Of a DNA stretch of 64,000 nt, positions 1 to 9,100 are shown one piece after another (the first letter of the stretch is position 1; each line of letters starts with the position of its first letter). The position numbers and the translations under genes are program-made. The stretch comes from Cyanobium sp. Cruz CV13-4-11. Lineage in GTDB: Bacteria > Cyanobacteriota > Cyanobacteriia > PCC-6307 > Cyanobiaceae. Where the stretch lies: assembly GCF_024346055.1 (NCBI RefSeq), contig NZ_JAGQCH010000012.1, positions 36,629-100,628 of the forward strand. Reading direction: 5' to 3'. Below the pieces are notes generated by a model, which saw only the letters and a program-made list of their open reading frames with translations, ran no database searches and was not told the origin of the DNA.

Positions 1-1913
1 CGGGCAAGGAAGGCATCGATGCCGCCCTCCTCCAGCAGTGGCACCTGTTCGGTGTCCCGCAGTTCGGGGTCCGGCTCGTACTGCACCACCCGTTGGCCCT
101 CCTCCAGCTCCACCGAGAAGAACCCCCTCTGGGGATCGGCCGCCTGCTTTCCCGGCTTGAACACCTTGGTGATCACAGGTGCCGCCGACTCCTCACGTTC
201 CCCCAGATGGGACAGCAGCAGCTTGGCTTTCTTAGCCGTCCAGCGCAGACCCTGGCCTTTGGCCACCCGTTCCGTCAACTCCAGCCACTGGTTGGCATCC
301 ATGTGGGGGCCATCCCCCATCACCTCATCCACGGCCTCCACCACGTTCTCCAGACCACCCTCACCCGCTATCACGGCTTCCTCAGCCAGCGTCGCCAGAT
401 GCTCGGCATCGCTGTGGATGGCCAGCCGCAACGGCCGCTCCACCGTGACCTTCCAATAGCCGAAGGCTTGGTTTGGAAAGATCTTGCTCTCTTCCGTTTC
501 CTCGAACGCCAGAAAGGTGTCAACGATGCGCTGGATGTCGGCTTCGGAGAGTTCGCAGTTCTTCTTGCCGAGATTTTTGCGCAGGGGCTTGAACCAGGCT
601 GTGGCGTCAATCAACTGCACACGCCCCTGACGATGGGCGGGCTTACGGTTGCTGAGCACCCAGATGTAGGTGGCGATTCCTGTGTTGTAGAACATATTCA
701 GCGGCAGGGCCACAATCGCCTCCAGCCAGTCGTTCTCGATGATCCAGCGACGGATGTTGCTCTCACCCTGCCCTGCATCCCCGGTGAACAGCGAGCTGCC
801 GTTGTGAACCTCGGCGATGCGGCTGCCCAGAGCCGTGCCGCTCTTCATCTTGCTGATCAGGTTGGCGAGGAACAGCATCTGTCCGTCGCTGGAGCGCGTG
901 ATCAGCGAAAACTCCGGATCGCCGCCGTGCTCAATCAGAAAGCGGGCATCCTTGATGCCGCCCTTGCCGCCCATCCGCTCCAGATCCCCCTTCCAGCTCT
1001 TGCCGTAGGGCGGGTTGGAAAGCATGAAATCGAACTCCCGAGCTGGGAAGGCGTCGTTGGCGAGGGTCGAGTGCTCAGGCCCGCCCACGATGTTGTCGGC
1101 GCCGTCGCCCTCGCCCTTCAGCAGCAGATCGGCCTTGCAGATGGCGTAGGTTTCGGCGTTGATCTCCTGTCCGTAGAGGTGGCTGGCCACCTCCTTGCCC
1201 TGGTCGGCGGCCAGCTCCTTGAGTTCCTCTTCCGCCACGGTGAGCATGCCGCCGGTGCCGCAGGCGCCGTCGTAGAGCAGGTAGGTGCCGGATTCGATCT
1301 CAGAAGCGATCGGCACGAAGATCAGCTTGGCCATCAGCTTCACGGCATCACGCGGGGTCCAGTGCTCGCCGGCCTCCTCGTTGTTCTCCTCGTTGAAGCG
1401 GCGCACCAGCTCCTCAAACACCGTGCCCATGCCGTGGTTGTCGAGGCCGGTGGGGCTGAGGTTGATATCCGGCGAGAGGAACTTGCCGATCAGGGTGCCG
1501 AGGGCATCGGCCTTCGACAAGCGCGGGATCTGGTTGCGGAACTCGAAATTCTCCAGGATGTCCTGCACGTTGGGCGAGAAACCATCCAGATAGGCCTCAA
1601 AGTCGGCCTTGAGCTTCTGCTGGCCGGCGCGGGAAGTGAGATCGCGCAGGGTGAATTTGGAGGTGTTGTAGAAGGCCTGGCCGGCTGCCTGCCTCAGGGC
1701 CGGGTCCTGATGGACGATCTCGGCGGCATCGAGGGAAGCCTTCAGATCCAGCACCGCCTGCTTGGTGGGCTCCAGCACCGCATCCAACCGACGCAGCACC
1801 GTCATCGGCAGGATCACGTCGCGGTACTTGCCGCGCACGTACAGATCCCGGAGCACGTCGTCGGCAATGCCCCAGATGAAGTTGGCGATCCAGTTGAGCT
1901 GGCCCTGTTCCAT
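1..1913 (-). CDS. hsdM: Type I restriction-modification system DNA methyltransferase subunit HsdM (3' end outside window)
   Basis: N6-adenine methyltransferase subunit of a type I restriction-modification complex; it protects host DNA together with HsdS and HsdR. The frame is open from an ATG at 1913 to the left edge (about 637 codons), so the C-terminus is missing. The N-terminus starts MEQGQLNWIANFIWGIADD, the usual start of long HsdM proteins. The SAM-binding motif reads DGACGTGG and the catalytic motif NPPYGKSWKGD. No strong Shine-Dalgarno precedes the ATG, so an earlier start is possible, but homology favours this one. hsdS and hsdR would be expected just left of the window. The gene is divergent from the oxidoreductase at 2102. 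Confidence 0.93.
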   Translation of the reverse strand, partial: MEQGQLNWIANFIWGIADDVLRDLYVRGKYRDVILPMTVLRRLDAVLEPTKQAVLDLKASLDAAEIVHQDPALRQAAGQAFYNTSKFTLRDLTSRAGQQKLKADFEAYLDGFSPNVQDILENFEFRNQIPRLSKADALGTLIGKFLSPDINLSPTGLDNHGMGTVFEELVRRFNEENNEEAGEHWTPRDAVKLMAKLIFVPIASEIESGTYLLYDGACGTGGMLTVAEEELKELAADQGKEVASHLYGQEINAETYAICKADLLLKGEGDGADNIVGGPEHSTLANDAFPAREFDFMLSNPPYGKSWKGDLERMGGKGGIKDARFLIEHGGDPEFSLITRSSDGQMLFLANLISKMKSGTALGSRIAEVHNGSSLFTGDAGQGESNIRRWIIENDWLEAIVALPLNMFYNTGIATYIWVLSNRKPAHRQGRVQLIDATAWFKPLRKNLGKKNCELSEADIQRIVDTFLAFEETEESKIFPNQAFGYWKVTVERPLRLAIHSDAEHLATLAEEAVIAGEGGLENVVEAVDEVMGDGPHMDANQWLELTERVAKGQGLRWTAKKAKLLLSHLGEREESAAPVITKVFKPGKQAADPQRGFFSVELEEGQRVVQYEPDPELRDTEQVPLLEEGGIDAFLA

Positions 1914-2101
1914 GGCAGACCGTTGGAGCCAGTGGGCCGACGCGCTCGCCCAAGGATGCCTCAACGGCAGTGGGGTTAGGTGGCCTGGATGGCAAAAGTG
2001 CGCCCGAAGCCAGGGAAGCTGGCGCATTGGGTAAACCCCGCTACCTGCCCCCCACCCAGGGAGCCCAGCGGCCAGAGTGAGGGGCAACTCCGGCCGGCCC
2101 C

Positions 2102-4372
2102 ATGAGCGACGACGCCAGCCCCGCCGATGCCGCCACACCCGGCCAGGGCGGCGGCTGGCCCCTGATCGACGGCTGGGCCAAGGCCACCCTCAGTCCCCGG
2201 GGCCCGAAGCTCTGGCAGACCCTCAACCACAAGAGCGCCTGCCTCTCCTGCGCCTGGGGCACCGGCGGCCAGCACGGCGGCTTCGTCGACGAGCTGGGGG
2301 AGCCGCTGCAGCGCTGCCTCAAGAGCGTCGAGGCGATCATGGCCGAGCTGCAGCCGGCGGTGAGCGAGGGGGTGTTCGGCACCCGCAGCCTGGCTGAACT
2401 CCAGCAGCTCTCCTCGATGGAGGCCGACCGCCTCGGCCGCCTCAGCCACCCCATGCTGCTGCGTGACGGCCGCAGCCACTACGAGCGCATCGGCTGGGAC
2501 GACGTGTTCGCGATCGCCGAGGCCGCCTTCCGGCGCCCGCCGGAGCGGGTGGCCTCCTACAGCTCGGGCCGCTCCTCCAACGAGGCCGCCTACCTGCTGC
2601 AGCTGCTGCTGCGGGCCATGGGCTCCAACAACCTGGCCGACTGCTCCGACCTCTGCCATGCCCCCTCCACCGTGGGGCTCAATGCCGTCTTCGGCTCTGG
2701 CACCTCGATGGTGAGCCTGGAGAGCCTGCAGCAGGCCGACTGCGTGGTGCTGGTGGGCTCCAACGCCCCGGCCAACCATCCGCGGCTGATGAACGAGCTG
2801 ATCAAGCTGCGCCAGCGGGGCGGCACGGTGCTCGTGATCAACCCGGTGATCGAGGTGGGGCTGCTGAAGTTCGGCTCGCCGGCCTTCCCGATCCGATCGA
2901 TGCTGCAGGGTTCGGCGATCGCCTCCCTGTTCCTGCAGCCCATTCCGGGCAGCGACACGGCCGTGTTCCTGGGGCTGCAGAAAGCCCTGCTGGAGGCCGG
3001 CGCCGTGAAGCGCGACTTCCTGGCCGCCCATGCCGAAGGCTGGCAGGCGCTGCTGGAGCAGCTGCAGGCCACCGCCTGGGAGGCGATCACCGCCAGCTGC
3101 GGCCTGAGCCGCCAGGAGCTGGAGCACGCGGCCGCCGTGATCGCCGCGGCCCGCGGCGTGGTGTTCGCCTGGGCGATGGGGATCACCCACCATGCCAACG
3201 GCATCGACAACGTGCAGGCGATCGCCAACACCGCCCTGCTCAGCGGCAACGTCGGCCGCCCGGGGGCGGGAACCATGCCGATCCGGGGCCACTCCAACGT
3301 GCAGGGCTTCGGCTCGATGGGGGTCACCGTCAAGCTGCAGGCGGAGATGCAGGAGGCCCTGGAGCAGCTGCTGGGCCGGCCCCTGAGCCGGGTGCCCGGC
3401 TACGACACCCGCGCCCTGATCGCGGCCGCCGATGCCGGCCACGTCGACAGCCTGCTGTGCCTGGGGGGCAACCTCTGGGGCGCCAACCCCGACAGCGGCG
3501 AGGCGAAGCGGGCCTTGGGCCGCATCGACACGATCCTGTACCTGGCCACCAAGCCCAACCAGGGCCATTTCCACGGCCTGGCGGCCCGCCAGACCCTGGT
3601 GCTGCCGGTGTTCAACCGCTTCGAGACCCCCCACCGCACCACCACCGAATCGGGCAACAACTACGTGCGCCTCAACGAACCGGGCTCCACCCACCTGCGC
3701 CACGCCGACCTGATCAGTGAGGTGACGTTCCTGGCCGAACTGGCCCGGCGGCTGATGGGCACGGATCCGATCGACTGGGGGCAGCTGCAGGATCCGTCCT
3801 ACGTGCGGGACCTGATCGGCCGCACCGTGCCCGGCTACGGCCCGATCGCCCGCATCGATGCCACCCGGCAGGAGTTCAACGTCGAAGGGCGTCTGTTCGA
3901 CACCCCGCGTTTTCCCACCCCCAGCGGCCGGGCCCGGATGGCGCCCACCCCCCTGCCGGAGCTGTCGCTGCCGGAGGCGGAGCACTTCGGCGGCCTCGAG
4001 CCCGGGGAAACCGGCCTGGTGCTGGCCCTGATCACGGCCCGCAGCTACGGCCAGCACAACACCGTCGTCTACAAGGCCGGCGACAGCTACCGGGGCATGC
4101 CCCACCGCCACACGATCCTGATGAACCGGGCCGACCTGCGCCGCTGCGGCCTGGCGGCCCACCAGCGGGTGACGGTGCAGGGGGAGGCGGGCGCGCTGGA
4201 CGGCGTCGAGATCATCCCCGGCGAGATCCGCGAGGGGGCGGCGCTGATGTTCTACCCGGAGGTGAACGTGATCATGAAGGCCGTCATCGATCCCGGCTGC
4301 GGCACGCCGGCCTTCAAGCGGGTGCCGGTGCTGGTGCGGGGGCCAATGCCGGTGGTCAGGGAGACGGGCTAA
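2102..4372 (+). CDS. FdhF/YdeP-family molybdopterin-dependent oxidoreductase
   Basis: Predicted bis-MGD molybdoenzyme of 756 aa, near the family's usual length. The N-terminus has only a CxxC pair (Cys47, Cys50, in ACLSCAWG), not the four-cysteine 4Fe-4S motif of formate dehydrogenase or NarB; this is typical of YdeP-like proteins. Other family signatures are DCSDLCHAPSTVGL at the molybdenum-ligand region, GSNAPANHPR, GITHHANGIDN, GNVGRPGAG and, near the C-terminus, NRADLRRCGL and TPAFKRVPV. The substrate of cyanobacterial members is unknown to me; E. coli YdeP is linked to acid resistance. No signal peptide is visible, so it is probably cytoplasmic. The cofactor genes mobA and moaA lie 6-7 kb away on the other strand. 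Its 3' end overlaps the convergent REC-GGDEF-EAL gene by 17 bp. Confidence 0.88.
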   Translation: MSDDASPADAATPGQGGGWPLIDGWAKATLSPRGPKLWQTLNHKSACLSCAWGTGGQHGGFVDELGEPLQRCLKSVEAIMAELQPAVSEGVFGTRSLAELQQLSSMEADRLGRLSHPMLLRDGRSHYERIGWDDVFAIAEAAFRRPPERVASYSSGRSSNEAAYLLQLLLRAMGSNNLADCSDLCHAPSTVGLNAVFGSGTSMVSLESLQQADCVVLVGSNAPANHPRLMNELIKLRQRGGTVLVINPVIEVGLLKFGSPAFPIRSMLQGSAIASLFLQPIPGSDTAVFLGLQKALLEAGAVKRDFLAAHAEGWQALLEQLQATAWEAITASCGLSRQELEHAAAVIAAARGVVFAWAMGITHHANGIDNVQAIANTALLSGNVGRPGAGTMPIRGHSNVQGFGSMGVTVKLQAEMQEALEQLLGRPLSRVPGYDTRALIAAADAGHVDSLLCLGGNLWGANPDSGEAKRALGRIDTILYLATKPNQGHFHGLAARQTLVLPVFNRFETPHRTTTESGNNYVRLNEPGSTHLRHADLISEVTFLAELARRLMGTDPIDWGQLQDPSYVRDLIGRTVPGYGPIARIDATRQEFNVEGRLFDTPRFPTPSGRARMAPTPLPELSLPEAEHFGGLEPGETGLVLALITARSYGQHNTVVYKAGDSYRGMPHRHTILMNRADLRRCGLAAHQRVTVQGEAGALDGVEIIPGEIREGAALMFYPEVNVIMKAVIDPGCGTPAFKRVPVLVRGPMPVVRETG

Positions 4373-6134
4373 GGGCGGGGAACTCGCCGCCGGCCCTCAG
4401 CAGGACGTCGATTTCCTCACTGGGAACGGCGCGGGAGAACAGGAAGCCCTGGCCGTACTCGCAGCCCAGGCCGTTGAGAACTGCCAGCTCCCGCTCGGAA
4501 CTGATGCCCTCGGCGATCACGGTCAGGCCCAGCCCCTTGCTGAGGCTAATGATCGTTTCAACAATTCTCAGATTGCGACTGGATTCCTCGAGCTGGCTCA
4601 CGAAGGATCGATCGGTCTTGAGGTTGTCGAGCTCAAAACGGTGCAGGTAATAGAGGGAGGAGTACCCCGTACCGAAGTCGTCGATGCTGATCTGAACCTT
4701 CCGCTGACGAATCTGCTGCAACAACAGCGTGGCCGCCTCGGAATCATCCATCACGGTCGTTTCGGTGATTTCCAGCTTCAGAGTGGCGGGATCCACCCCC
4801 GTGTCCGCCAGCACAGCATCGATGTCATCGAGGAGCGTGGCGCTAGCGAACTGGCGAGACGAAAGATTCACACTCATCGTGAGCCCAGGCCAGCCGCGCT
4901 CTTGCCAGCGGCTCAGCTGCAGGCACGCCTGATGAAGAATCGCGCGTCCAACAGGCACCACCAGGCTGGAATCCTCCAGGCCAGGGAGGAAGGCATCGGG
5001 CATCACCAGGCCGCGCGAGGGATGCCGCCAGCGAACCAGCGCTTCGAATCCCACGATCCGCCGGGAGCACAGCTGCACAATCGGCTGGTAGTAATTGATG
5101 AATTCCCCACAATCCAGAGCCTTCTGCAGGTCATTCTCGAGGATCAGTCGATCACGGGTGGCGAAGTGGAGAGCACGGTCGAACGTCTCAGCGCCATTCT
5201 TACCTCGCCGTTTCGCCAGATACATGGCCGCGTCAGCCGCCTGGAGAATCGTTTCCGGCGACGAGATGGTCTGCATGCCCAGGGCGATGCCGATGGACAT
5301 CGTCACAGGGATCTTGATCGTGCCGATACAGAAAGGAGCAAGGAGAGCTTCGCGGATCGATTCCACCCAGCTGGCGATTGCCGTCGCATCGGGGGCCTCG
5401 AAGAGCAGAAAACAGAATTCATCCTCTCCCATGCGGGCCAGCAGATCGCCGGGGCGGAGCTGGTCCTGAAGTCGCTGGGCGATCGCCTTGAGCAACTGGT
5501 CGCCGACGGCATGACCGAAGGCCCCATTCACCCGCTTGAAGTCGTCGCAGTCGAGGTAAGCGACGGTCAACTGGGGGTTGGCAGTCCGGCAGGCCGTCGC
5601 GAGCGACGCCGACAGAGAGGCTCTGCTGGGAAGGCCGGTGAGCTGGTCTTCGTACAGCAGGCGCTTCAGTTGCGCGGTGCGTTCGTCCACCAGAGCCTCA
5701 AGCCGGGTGTTGAACGCCTCAAGTTCCAGGTACTGCTGGCGGATGCGCAGCATCGACCGGGTGCGTGCCACCAGCTCCACCCGGTTGATCGGCTTGCTGA
5801 TGAAGTCGTCGGCGCCGGCATCCAGACAACGGGCCAGATCCTGCTTCGTGGCCAGGGCGGTGACCATGATGATCGGCACGGCGGACCATTCCGGCATGGC
5901 CCTGAGACGGCGGCAGAGCTCCAGGCCATCGATGCCAGGCATCATGACGTCGAGAAAAATCAGATCAGGCCGGGTGAAGGCGAGACCGTCGATGGCGGTC
6001 TGGCCTCCATTGGCATAATGAAACTCGAAGGTATGACCAGATGCCAGTTCGCTGTGGGGGGAACTCAGCAAGGCTTCAATCACATCAAAATTAGAGGGCT
6101 GGTCGTCAACGACCAGAAGTGATTTGACGTTCAT
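4356..6134 (-). CDS. Response regulator with degenerate GGDEF and intact EAL domain (probable c-di-GMP phosphodiesterase)
   Basis: Output protein of 592 aa for the hybrid kinase immediately upstream. Order: REC domain (residues 3-130, acidic pair at 10-11, phospho-acceptor Asp62 in FLDVMMPG, late Lys in ISKPIN), a short coiled linker, GGDEF (about 175-330), EAL (about 345-590). The GGDEF signature reads GEDEF (236-240), so cyclase activity is doubtful. The EAL domain keeps the metal and catalytic motifs: Glu364 in FEALVRW, VNLSSRQF, EITETTV, DDFGTGYSS, KTDRSFV and AEGI. I infer light- or phosphorylation-controlled c-di-GMP breakdown. The start ATG shares one base with the kinase stop (TGATG), implying translational coupling; an ATG two codons earlier (6140) is the alternative. 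Confidence 0.9.
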   Translation of the reverse strand: MNVKSLLVVDDQPSNFDVIEALLSSPHSELASGHTFEFHYANGGQTAIDGLAFTRPDLIFLDVMMPGIDGLELCRRLRAMPEWSAVPIIMVTALATKQDLARCLDAGADDFISKPINRVELVARTRSMLRIRQQYLELEAFNTRLEALVDERTAQLKRLLYEDQLTGLPSRASLSASLATACRTANPQLTVAYLDCDDFKRVNGAFGHAVGDQLLKAIAQRLQDQLRPGDLLARMGEDEFCFLLFEAPDATAIASWVESIREALLAPFCIGTIKIPVTMSIGIALGMQTISSPETILQAADAAMYLAKRRGKNGAETFDRALHFATRDRLILENDLQKALDCGEFINYYQPIVQLCSRRIVGFEALVRWRHPSRGLVMPDAFLPGLEDSSLVVPVGRAILHQACLQLSRWQERGWPGLTMSVNLSSRQFASATLLDDIDAVLADTGVDPATLKLEITETTVMDDSEAATLLLQQIRQRKVQISIDDFGTGYSSLYYLHRFELDNLKTDRSFVSQLEESSRNLRIVETIISLSKGLGLTVIAEGISSERELAVLNGLGCEYGQGFLFSRAVPSEEIDVLLRAGGEFPALSPSP

Positions 6135-9100
6135 CAACATGCCGACTCGGATGACAGAAGTTCTTCGATCATCAGCACAAGCTTCCGTAGGACAACCGGC
6201 TTGCTGACATAGCGATCGGCCCCTGCCTCCAGGCAACGCTCGCAATCGTCATCCATGGCCAGGGCCGTAAGGGCGATGATCGGCAGGGAGGCCAGAATGG
6301 ATGTGGCGCGGATGTTCCGCATGGCTTCCAATCCATCCATCACTGGCATCTGGATGTCCATGAGGATCATGTCAGGGGCCGCGCTCGTCGCCATGTCAAC
6401 GGCCTCCACGCCGTTTCTGGCGATCACCACCCGATACCCCTTGGCCACCAGATAACTGGACACCGTTGTGATGTTCGCCTCATTGTCTTCCGCCAGCAGA
6501 ATCAGGGGGGCGGAGCCCCTGGGGGGGCTCAGACCATCGCCCTCGCTCGACTCCGGGGTGTCGATGCTGCCGTTGGCGCTGGTGGTGACCAAGTGCGGCA
6601 AAGGCAGTTCGACATCGAACGTGCTGCCGGCTCCAAGGGCACTGGACATGGCGACGTGCCCCCCATGCAGCTCGACGATGCGCTTCACCAGCGCCAGTCC
6701 GAGACCTGTACCGACGCATTGACGGTTGTGGGCGCTGTCGATCTGAACGAAAGGCTGAAACAACTTGGGTTGGTCTTCAGGAGCGATGCCGATACCCGTG
6801 TCGACGACGGAAAGACGCAAAGTCCCATCAAGGGAGGAACGACCGGAAGCCCGTTGAGCGCCGCGCAGAAGGGAAGCCTCAAGACTCACCGTGCCACCGG
6901 AATGCGTGAACTTGACAGCATTGCTGAGCAAGTTGATCAGGACCTGGCGCATACGCCGCTCGTCGATCATGAGCTCGGGCAGCGCCTCTTCCATGCTGAT
7001 CGACACCTGGATCCCCTTCTCGGAGGCTTGCTGCCTGATGAACGCCAAGCTCGACTGGCATAGTTGAGCAATACTGGTTGGAGCGTAGCTGAGCTCCAGA
7101 CGACCAGCCTCATACTTGGAAAGGTCAAGGATATCGTTGATCAGCTCGAGCAGGTAGGTGGCACTGATATGTACATTTGAAAGGGCTTTGGCCTGGGGCT
7201 GATTGATCACACCAAACACGTCATCCTGCAATCCCTCCACCATCCCTAGGATCACGTTGAGAGGGGTTCGCAGCTCATGGCTCATATTGGCGAGAAACTC
7301 GTCCTTAAGCAACGTGGCCCGCTGCAACTCAGCATTGGTCAATGCCAGTTCGCTATTGCTCTCCGTCAGCTGTGCCTGGGCGATCTGCCTTTCCGTGAGC
7401 TCCTGCTGGAGTTGCGTGAACAGGTCGCTCTGGTTGATGGCCAGGGTGAGTTGATTGGCAATCTGTTGCAGCATCTGAGCCTCCGCTGGCTTCCAGGACC
7501 TCACGGATTTGCAGGCATGGGCAACGAGCACACCCCAAAGCTTCCGTTTACGATTCGGCGCAATCCAACGGCTATCAGCAGTGGAGCAAGTGTCAGCCAG
7601 AATGGGCGCCACGATCTTTGATTTGATCTGACCGGCAACGGAGTACTCCATCAGACACTCCGTCCAGCGATCATTCATCACATCGCCAACGATCCGAGGA
7701 TCCCCTTTCAAGTAGTTGTCGAGAATCTCCTGATCCCATATCTCATCTTCCCAGCTCATGCCGATGAGGCTTGGAAGATCTTGATCCACTGATTCGCTGA
7801 TAATCTGGCTGGAGCCATCGGGATGCAGCCGGAAGACGATGACACGTTCACACTGAAGAATCGCTCTTGCCTGGGAGGAAACGATGCCAAGGATGTCGTC
7901 GAGATTCAGGGTTTCGCGGATGCGGTTGGCGATCATGCCGAGCGCTTCCTGCTGGCGGAGCTGCTGGGCAAAGCGCTGCTCTGTCTGCTGCCGCACTTCC
8001 AACTCCTTCTGCACCTGCTCGTAGAGCAGGACCTGCTGGGTGGCGATGGCGAGTTGGCTGGCCATCTGCTGGGCCAGATCAATGTCACTGGGCAACCATT
8101 CACGGGCATGGCTGCACTGGTGGATGCAGAGCAATCCCCACAGCAGGTCGCCCGGCACCAACGGAATCACCAGATTGGCACGCACAAGAAACTGCGAAAG
8201 AATATCTCGGTGACAGTCTTCCAGGCGATCTTTCTGAATATCTGAAGAGACAAAGAAGCGGCCCTTGGCATAGAGGCTCGCAAAGTTTTCCCCAAAGCAA
8301 TGGTCGTGAACGTTCGCCTTAAGTGCTGCCGGATAAGCCGGCAGGACAGACTCCGCAACGAAGCTCCCATCGTTGAAGCCTGAGCCGTCATGGAACTGGA
8401 AGACGCCCACACGATCGGCGCCCAGCATGCCTCTGATCTCATCGCAGGCGGTGTCGAAAATCGTCTGCAGGTCGAGGGACTGGCGGATTCGCTGGGTCCC
8501 CTCACGCAGCAGGCCGTCGCGCTGAGCCTGTTGCCGAACGATCGGCTCGGATTTGCGTCGTTCGCCGATATCCCTGAACAGGGCCTGGTTGATCACATGG
8601 TTACCCACCTGAAGCTGCGAACAGGTGATGTCAACCGGAATGATCTGGCCGCTGCTGTTCTGGATAGATGTATCGAGCAACTGGTAGGTTTGCCTATCGG
8701 CCAGGCTACTGAAGGCGGCTCTGGTCCGCTCCTGCTCTTCGCTGGGATGGAGTTGCGAGACATCCATCTGGATGAGCTGCTCCTTGCTGAGGCCCATCAG
8801 TTCCTCGGCGCGGCGGTTCACCTCCACCAGGTGGCCTTCGGTATCGGCCAGGAAAATCGCATCACTGGCCCCTTCCATCAGAGCGCGGTAGCGCGCCTCC
8901 CGCTCCAGAAGCATCCGTTCTGATCGTTTTCGATCCGTGATATCCCGGAAAATGCCCCAAGAGGCGACCGCCACGCCCCCTTCCTGCCGGCAGTTAACGC
9001 TGCCCTCCACGATCACCTCCTGCCTGTCCTTGGTAAGGAAGGTCAGCTCGATAGGGGCAAGATCGAGCACGGAGCCCGCTCGCATCGCTTCGATCAGCTG

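Noticed and set aside
93..1979. A long plus-strand frame over hsdM
   Set aside because: The minus strand reads a complete HsdM N-terminus and methylase motifs; the plus frame shows none.
1976..4162. A 728-codon minus-strand frame over the YdeP-like gene
   Set aside because: Rich in Gly, Gln, His and Arg with no motif; it is the antisense of a well-supported oxidoreductase.
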